10,799 nucleotides of DNA from NCBI GenBank assembly GCA_030612965.1, contig JAUWMW010000057.1, positions 1 through 10,799 on the forward strand. The letters run 5' to 3'. A program made the position numbers and the translations under genes. Each line of letters starts with the position of its first letter. Position 1 is the stretch's first letter. The stretch comes from a bacterium (GTDB taxonomy: Bacteria > Zixibacteria > MSB-5A5 > GN15 > FEB-12). This document shows positions 6,022 to 10,799 of this stretch, piece after piece. The notes beneath the pieces are model-generated. The model saw only the letters and a program-made list of their open reading frames with translations. It did no database searches and had not been told where the DNA came from.

Positions 6022-7797
6022 TTATTGCCGCACGGGAAGATAAATATTGAATGTGCTCCCCTCGCCGGGAGTGCTGTCAACACTGACCCGCCCGCCGTGC
6101 GCAACTACGACATGCTTAACGATGGCCAGACCCAAGCCGGTTCCGCCGGCCTCTCGACTTCGGGACTTCTCAACTCGGTAGAACCGCTCAAAAAGACGTG
6201 GCAAGTGCTCGGCGGCAATGCCTACCCCATAATCCTGCACTGAGACCATTATTCCCTGGACGGTGGCGATTGCCTTTACAGTAACACTGGAGCCTTCTTC
6301 GCTGTACTTGATGGCATTGTCAATGAGATTGGAGACCGCATGCTCAAACTGGCCTTGATTCACATTTGCTTCCAAGCCGGGATCGCAGGAGCAAGTAACG
6401 ACGACTCGGCGTTGTCTGGCTGTCTCCTGGCATGCCTGTATCGAAGCCTGCAGAACGTCTGACAATCGGCTACGCCTCAGTTCTACATCGTCCGACTCCA
6501 CCTCGCTCTCAAAGCGCGCTAGTAACAACAGGTCATCGACCAGGCTGTTGAGCCGGTCGGAGTGCCTTGCTATCATCTCAAGAAATCGTTTGTTGTCTTC
6601 CGGGTTGTTCTGAGCACCTCCGAGGAGAGTTTCCACCGATCCGGTTATTGCCGTAATGGGTGTTCTTAACTCGTGTGAGACATTCGCTACGAAATCACGA
6701 CGGACGCTCTCCAATTTCTTCAGCTTGGTGATGTCGTTGAATACCAAAACCACACCGGCACGTTCACCCGAACTGTCTTTCAAGGTGGCGGCATGCGTCT
6801 GGAGACATCTATCGGGCATACCCTGCTGGTTAATTTCTACCTCTGTGGGGTCGGAGCTATGCAGTGCCTTTTCGACGAACTCCAATAGCGAGGGGATACG
6901 GGCTACCTCGTGGATCGCTTTGCCGCGAGATTGCTCCGGGTCCAGCCCAAGTAAGTCAGCAGCAACCCGATTGAGTGAGACGATTTTCTCGTCCGTGTCA
7001 AGCGCCAGCACACCTTCCGACATGCTCGAAAGAATTGCTTCCCGTTCGTTACGCTGTTCCACAATTATGGAAATGCGCTCGTCAAGCTGCGCGGCCATGC
7101 TGTTCATCGATTCGGACAGGTCCGCAATCTCCTCGGTATCCGGCACCGGCAGCCTGGCGCCGAGGTCGCCATCAGCAAATCGGCTGGCACCGTCTCGCAA
7201 TTCTCTGAGGGGACCTGTCAGGCGTCGAAGAACCGCCACACTGACCAGAGCTGCCAGCACCACGATGACTACGCCGCCAATCATGATATCCTGATAAAAG
7301 GAGGCAAGAGTATCCTCGACGGCCGAAACAGGTACGGCTGCTCGCACAACAGCGACAATCTCATCGTTTTCCCTCACAGGAACGGCTACATACATCATGG
7401 TCGTTTGCAGCGTGTTGCTGTATCGTGTCGTCAGGCCGACTTCTCCGAAGGAGGCTTGTACTATCTCCGGGCGTGTGCCGTGGTTTTCCATTGTGAGCGG
7501 GTCTTCATCAGAATCGCCAAGCACGATACCGTCGGCATTTACCATCGTAATCCTGATGTTGGAGAGACTTGCGAATTCCTTGCACTCTTGATCCAGTCGC
7601 GTGGCATCACCCGCCAGCAGCAGGGGTTTCAAGAGTCGCTCTGCGATCTGAGCATGTGCTTCAAGTGTGATGGTAATCTCATCAATGTACATAGCCCTCA
7701 TCTCGCGAGCACCGTAGAAAGCAGTCAGTGCAAGCGAAACGACGATTATGACAAAGTAGTAGGGATATATCCTCCAGAACAGCTTGCGACGTTTCAT
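6022..7797 (-). CDS. phoR: PhoR, phosphate-regulon sensor histidine kinase
   Basis: This 591-residue membrane kinase would phosphorylate PhoB. The start is taken at ATG 7797, not the in-frame ATG at 7854: GGAG (7806-7803) is 5 nt upstream, and the ATG overlaps the phoB stop as ATGA. Domains in order: TM helix about 11-30; extracytoplasmic region about 31-169; second TM about 170-190; HAMP about 189-243; PAS about 250-356; HisKA with NVSHELRTP and phospho-acceptor H375; and HATPase_c with N-box NLIDNAIKY (490-498), DYGVG (522-526), FERFYR and GTGLGL (552-557). A PAS domain before the kinase core is typical of PhoR. The large extracytoplasmic part is unlike E. coli PhoR and more like Bacillus-type PhoR. 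Assignment as PhoR rather than another kinase also rests on its place between phoB and the pst operon. Confidence 0.93.
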   Translation of the reverse strand: MKRRKLFWRIYPYYFVIIVVSLALTAFYGAREMRAMYIDEITITLEAHAQIAERLLKPLLLAGDATRLDQECKEFASLSNIRITMVNADGIVLGDSDEDPLTMENHGTRPEIVQASFGEVGLTTRYSNTLQTTMMYVAVPVRENDEIVAVVRAAVPVSAVEDTLASFYQDIMIGGVVIVVLAALVSVAVLRRLTGPLRELRDGASRFADGDLGARLPVPDTEEIADLSESMNSMAAQLDERISIIVEQRNEREAILSSMSEGVLALDTDEKIVSLNRVAADLLGLDPEQSRGKAIHEVARIPSLLEFVEKALHSSDPTEVEINQQGMPDRCLQTHAATLKDSSGERAGVVLVFNDITKLKKLESVRRDFVANVSHELRTPITAITGSVETLLGGAQNNPEDNKRFLEMIARHSDRLNSLVDDLLLLARFESEVESDDVELRRSRLSDVLQASIQACQETARQRRVVVTCSCDPGLEANVNQGQFEHAVSNLIDNAIKYSEEGSSVTVKAIATVQGIMVSVQDYGVGIAAEHLPRLFERFYRVEKSRSREAGGTGLGLAIVKHVVVAHGGRVSVDSTPGEGSTFNIYLPVRQ

Positions 7798-8486
7798 GGT
7801 GTCTCCGTCATCCGATAGCCAACGCCTCTGACAGTCTGAATATAGTGTCCGCACGCACCCAGTTTTTTTCGCAAGTTGGCTACCTGGACGTCAATAGCTC
7901 GATCAGTTATCACAAGTTGTCCGTCTCGCAGGGAATCGATCAACTGGGATCTGCTGAAAACCCAGCCGGGGCGCTGAGCAAGCACACAAAGAAGTTCAAA
8001 CTCTGTGTGGGTGAGTTCGACTGCTTTACCAGTCACCATGACCCGGTGTTTCCCGCGGTCCATAGTCAGTTTCCCCACTTGCAGGAATTCTGATCTCGAT
8101 TCCTCCGATTCCCTGCGCCGGCGCAAAACGGCTCGAATACGAGCAATCAGAACTTTCGGGCTGAACGGCTTGGTAATGTAGTCATCGGCACCGACCTCAA
8201 GGCCTGTTACGACATCAATCTCTTCATCGCGCGCCGTCAGCATGACGATCGGAATACCCTGAGTGGCCCTGTCTGATCTGAGAGCCCTGCAGACATCGAG
8301 ACCATTCATCTCGGGAAGCATAATATCCAGAACAACCAGATCAGGATGATCTGCCTTCGCTTTGCTGAGCCCTTCCTCTCCGGAATGTGCGGACTCAACC
8401 TGAAAACCCTCGCGCTCCAGATTGTACGCGATCATTTCAGCTATGTCTTGCTCGTCTTCGACTACGAGAATACGCTTTCGGGTCAC
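7794..8486 (-). CDS. phoB: PhoB-type response regulator (OmpR family)
   Basis: This 230-residue regulator binds Pho boxes when phosphorylated. The receiver domain (about 3-120) shows the acidic pair E10/D11, phospho-acceptor D54 in LDIMLPEMNG, T84 and K106. The winged-helix DNA-binding domain (about 132-228) carries the recognition-helix stretch DRAIDVQVANLRKKL and the C-terminal hairpin VRGVGYRM. The start is not certain. I chose GTG at 8486 because GGAG lies 6 nt upstream and the N-terminus (MTRKRILVVEDE) and length then match E. coli PhoB (229 residues). An ATG two codons earlier (8492) abuts GGAG with no spacer, and a TTG at 8516 has no support. The 3' end overlaps phoR by ATGA, so the pair is translationally coupled. 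Confidence 0.94.
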   Translation of the reverse strand: MTRKRILVVEDEQDIAEMIAYNLEREGFQVESAHSGEEGLSKAKADHPDLVVLDIMLPEMNGLDVCRALRSDRATQGIPIVMLTARDEEIDVVTGLEVGADDYITKPFSPKVLIARIRAVLRRRRESEESRSEFLQVGKLTMDRGKHRVMVTGKAVELTHTEFELLCVLAQRPGWVFSRSQLIDSLRDGQLVITDRAIDVQVANLRKKLGACGHYIQTVRGVGYRMTETP

Positions 8487-8882
8487 AGCCATCTCCGGTC
8501 TCTTGCGGTTCCACAATTCTGAATATACACACCAATGTGGGTGCTGGCTACTACAAGTATTATTGGACTGACCGATTTCCAGCTATCTCTAGTATGCGCC
8601 ACGATCTCAACTGAATCGTTCATATAGCAGCCAAGTACCGTCGGGCTGAGCAAATAGCGAGGGGACATGCCACATTTCTTATTTCCTGGTGGTTCCAAAT
8701 CCGGTACATTGTGATTGCTGAGTCGCTGGTAGATACCAACTATCCTGAGCATGGTGTATTTTGAATCACTCATCAATGCCGGGCAAACTACAGCCTGAAG
8801 GTTAGCGAATCGTTCAGTTCGGGGTATTTGATATGCCGACGTCACCCGGCCATGACACCCTCCCCCGACAGTGCGAATTGAC

Positions 8883-8910
8883 AACTAAGCAACTAAGCAA
8901 CTAAGCAACT
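8883..8910. repeat. 8-nt tandem repeat AACTAAGC, 3.5 copies
   Basis: AACTAAGC is repeated perfectly at 8883-8890, 8891-8898 and 8899-8906, followed by a half copy AACT at 8907-8910. The final T of the half copy is the first base of TTGACA. Short perfect arrays like this can change copy number by replication slippage. Because the array lies upstream of the -35-like element, a change would alter upstream spacing, not the core promoter. Confidence 0.9.
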
Positions 8911-8937
8911 TGACAACCACCGTGTAAACAGTAACTT
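8910..8937 (+). promoter_or_regulatory. candidate promoter of the S9 peptidase gene
   Basis: A perfect -35 consensus TTGACA occurs at 8910-8915. The only -10-like element at suitable spacing is the poor match TAACTT (8932-8937, 16-nt spacer). A start near 8944 would give a leader of about 75 nt containing the hairpin at 8951-8965. The strong -35 and the position favour a real promoter, but the weak -10 keeps confidence low. Confidence 0.35.
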
Positions 8938-8950
8938 GGGCTTTCGTAAA

Positions 8951-8965
8951 GTCCTCTGGGAGGAC
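8951..8965 (+). repeat. small perfect hairpin in the S9 gene leader
   Basis: GTCCTC (8951-8956) and GAGGAC (8960-8965) form a perfect 6-bp stem around the 3-nt loop TGG. No T run follows. It sits about 50 nt before the start codon, so it would lie in the 5' untranslated leader if the promoter call at 8910 is right. I match it to no known riboswitch or leader type. Confidence 0.4.
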
Positions 8966-9017
8966 CAGGTTTGGATAGAAAAGCACTATTCATAACATAA
9001 ACAAGGAGTGTTCCTAC

Positions 9018-10799
9018 ATGAAAAGTCCAAAAGCATTAGCTATTCTGATTCTCAGCTTCGCTTGCGGCTGCTTGTTTCTGGCTTCCTGCGGCACGCAGGT
9101 GACTGAAACAGAGACTAAGCTGATTCCCCGGGATGTTGTGTTCGGCAACCCCGAGAAAGCCGCCCCGAGGCTCTCCCCCGACGGCATTCAAATATCATAT
9201 CTTGCCCCGGTTGACGGAGTGTTGAATGTCTGGGTTGGTACGATAGGCGAGGAAGATGTCCGGCCTGTCACTGAGGACACCTTACGCGGAATCAGAAGGT
9301 ACTTCTGGGCCGGTGACAGCAAACATATTATGTATCTTCAGGATGACGGCGGCAATGAAAACTGGCTGCTGTACAGCGTAGATATCGAGACCAATGTAAC
9401 CAAGTGCCTGACACCATTCGAGGGCGTCCAGATACAGATTGTCGACCGTAACAAGAACTTCCCCGACGAACTGCTCATCGGCATGAACAAGGACAATCCG
9501 CAAGTGCACGATGTCTATCACCTTGGGCTGAGCACCGGCGAGCTAACCAAGGTGGCCGAGAATCCCGGTAATTACCTCGGCTGGGTGACCGATGCCGAAT
9601 TCAAGGTGCGTGGTTGCCTTGCCGCCACTGAAGAGGGTGGGTATGACTTCCTGATCAGAAAAACCGGAAAAGGCAAGTTCAAGACACTGATCACCTGGGG
9701 TCCTGACGACGCCATGATCAGCGGCCCCATGGGTTTCACAAAGGACGGCAAGTCCGTTTACTTGATTGATTCACGCGATGTCAATGCCGGCCGACTGCTG
9801 AAGATGGATATCGCCTCAGGTGATATAGAGGTAATAGCCGAAGATCCGCAGTATGATGTAGGTGGTATAATTCAGAATCCCGATTCATACGAAATCGAGG
9901 CCGTGATCTTCACGAAAGATCGCCAGGAGACGGTCATTATCGACGAGAGCATCAGACCGGACCTCGACGCTATCGGGAAAATCCACCATGGCGACCTGTT
10001 CATCGGCAGCCGCGACAACGCCGATGATACCTGGCTGATTGGGTTTGACGCCGATGACGGGCCGATTCCGTATTACACGTTTGACCGAGCCACCAAGAAG
10101 GCGACTTTCCTGTTTGATCACCGGCCGGTGCTCCGGGAGTACACGCTGTCAAAGATGGAGCCGGTGTCGTTTACATCGGGCGATGGGTTGACGATCCACG
10201 GCTACGTCACTTATCCGCCCGACAAGGAGAGAAAGAACCTGCCGATGGTTCTCAATGTTCATGGCGGTCCCTGGTACCGTGATTCATGGGGTTACAATCC
10301 CGAAGCGCAGTGGCTGGCCAATCGGGGCTACGTCTGTTTCCAGGTCAATTTTCGGGGTTCCACCGGCTACGGCAAGGAGTTCCTCAACGCTTCCAATAAG
10401 GAGTGGGGCGGCAAGATGCATGATGACCTGGTCGACGCCGTGAAGTGGGCGGTCGATCAAGGTTTTGCCGATCCTGACAAAGTGGCTATCTACGGCGGCT
10501 CCTACGGCGGCTATGCGGCCCTGGTCGGCGCTACGTTTACCCCGGACCTGTTCTGTTGCGCTGTCGATATTGTCGGTCCCGCCAACCTCGTTTCGTGGAT
10601 TACGTCGATCCCGCCGTACTGGTCATCTTTTCGGCAAATCATGTACAAGAGGATAGGCCACCCGGAAACCGAGGAGGAATTCCTGAAATCACGGTCTCCG
10701 CTTTACAAAGCTGACCAGATCATAATACCGATGCTCATCGCACAGGGCGCCAACGATCCCCGCGTTCCGCAGGCGGAATCGGAGCAGATAGTGGAGGCG
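9018..10799 (+). CDS. S9-family (prolyl oligopeptidase type) serine peptidase lipoprotein, 3' end outside window
   Basis: 594 codons are visible with no stop before the right edge. AAGGAG (9003-9008) lies 9 nt before the ATG. A type II signal peptide with lipobox L-A-S-C (lipidated C24) predicts a lipid-anchored envelope protein. Residues about 35-375 are beta-propeller-like, with repeated strand and turn patterns such as RLSPDG and FTKDGKS. From about 383 the alpha/beta-hydrolase domain begins: oxyanion-region HGGP at 415-418, FRGSTGYG, nucleophile S495 in GGSYGG, and probable catalytic acid D580 in GANDPRVP. The catalytic His, expected roughly 30 residues later, is beyond the window. The family cleaves short peptides after propeller-gated entry. 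It is divergent from phoB with no sign of a Pho box, so co-regulation is not indicated. It could equally be annotated as an acylaminoacyl-peptidase-like or dipeptidyl-peptidase-like protein. Confidence 0.92.
   Translation, partial: MKSPKALAILILSFACGCLFLASCGTQVTETETKLIPRDVVFGNPEKAAPRLSPDGIQISYLAPVDGVLNVWVGTIGEEDVRPVTEDTLRGIRRYFWAGDSKHIMYLQDDGGNENWLLYSVDIETNVTKCLTPFEGVQIQIVDRNKNFPDELLIGMNKDNPQVHDVYHLGLSTGELTKVAENPGNYLGWVTDAEFKVRGCLAATEEGGYDFLIRKTGKGKFKTLITWGPDDAMISGPMGFTKDGKSVYLIDSRDVNAGRLLKMDIASGDIEVIAEDPQYDVGGIIQNPDSYEIEAVIFTKDRQETVIIDESIRPDLDAIGKIHHGDLFIGSRDNADDTWLIGFDADDGPIPYYTFDRATKKATFLFDHRPVLREYTLSKMEPVSFTSGDGLTIHGYVTYPPDKERKNLPMVLNVHGGPWYRDSWGYNPEAQWLANRGYVCFQVNFRGSTGYGKEFLNASNKEWGGKMHDDLVDAVKWAVDQGFADPDKVAIYGGSYGGYAALVGATFTPDLFCCAVDIVGPANLVSWITSIPPYWSSFRQIMYKRIGHPETEEEFLKSRSPLYKADQIIIPMLIAQGANDPRVPQAESEQIVEA

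Larger units (their letters stand above)
8487..9017. other. 531-nt divergent intergenic region between phoB and the S9 peptidase
   Basis: This region must hold the start signals of phoB-phoR (leftward) and of the S9 gene (rightward). The half near the peptidase gene contains a tandem repeat, a TTGACA hexamer and a small hairpin, listed separately. In the half near phoB I see no convincing Pho-box pair; the best -35-like TTGAGA on the - strand (about 8610) lacks a good -10 at proper spacing. The frame on the - strand at 8483-8884 (133 codons) overlaps the phoB start and reads like translated non-coding DNA, with no recognisable motif. Confidence 0.6.

Noticed and set aside
6656..7294. 212-codon open frame on the + strand inside phoR
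   Set aside because: It is the antisense shadow of a clear histidine kinase; the Ser/Arg-rich product is typical of such shadows.
7798..7854. Longer PhoR start at ATG 7854
   Set aside because: It would overlap phoB by about 60 nt, whereas ATG 7797 has GGAG 5 nt upstream and a clean ATGA junction with a natural membrane-protein N-terminus.
8487..8516. Longer PhoB start at TTG 8516
   Set aside because: TTG is a rare start with no Shine-Dalgarno here, and it adds residues not seen in PhoB relatives.
8483..8884. 133-codon open frame on the - strand upstream of phoB
   Set aside because: It overlaps the phoB start, shows no motif or membrane pattern, and has a residue composition like random translation with many Cys, Arg and Pro. 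The region is better explained as intergenic.

Overview
The window is a phosphate-starvation (Pho) locus from a diderm (Gram-negative type) bacterium with roughly balanced base composition. The diderm assignment rests on an outer-membrane porin ending in Phe, an exported PstS and a lipobox-bearing lipoprotein. The phylum cannot be fixed from the sequence. The putative-porin family, the S9 lipoprotein peptidase and a tRNA gene without an encoded CCA would fit an uncultured FCB-type lineage such as Zixibacteria, but that is only a guess.

Layout, left to right. (1) 1-46 is the 3' part of a tRNA-Arg(UCU) gene on the + strand, cut by the window edge. (2) 47-346 has no conventional gene; it holds a weak terminator-like hairpin and a 16-codon ORF with a near-ideal Shine-Dalgarno. 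(3) 347-5874 on the - strand is one compact operon, transcribed right to left: putative porin, pstS, pstC, pstA, pstB, phoU. Gaps are 35 and 87 nt, then a 4-nt overlap, a 17-nt overlap and a 15-nt gap. The 87-nt pstS-pstC gap carries two consecutive hairpins. (4) 5875-6021 holds the operon promoter region, with an 11-bp-phased Pho-box-like array of TTAACA repeats. (5) 6022-8486 on the - strand is phoB-phoR, coupled by an ATGA overlap. (6) 8487-9017 is a 531-nt divergent intergenic region with an 8-nt tandem repeat, a perfect TTGACA hexamer and a small hairpin. (7) 9018-10799 on the + strand is a lipoprotein of the S9 (prolyl oligopeptidase) family, open at the right edge.

How the genes work together, from family knowledge: under low phosphate the sensor kinase PhoR phosphorylates PhoB, which binds Pho boxes and switches on the transport operon. 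The porin would let phosphate (or a related solute) cross the outer membrane, PstS captures it in the periplasm, PstC/PstA form the inner-membrane channel and PstB supplies ATP hydrolysis. PhoU links transporter state to PhoR to turn signalling off. The S9 peptidase is divergent and has no visible Pho-box array, so it is probably functionally separate.

The least standard points are the Porin_5-type porin as first gene of the pst operon, the phased TTAACA array in front of it, and the double hairpin between pstS and pstC. I see no mobile element, CRISPR array or clearly new multi-gene system. Three starts were moved from the longest open frame on ribosome-binding-site grounds: pstS to 4702, phoR to 7797 and phoB to 8486.
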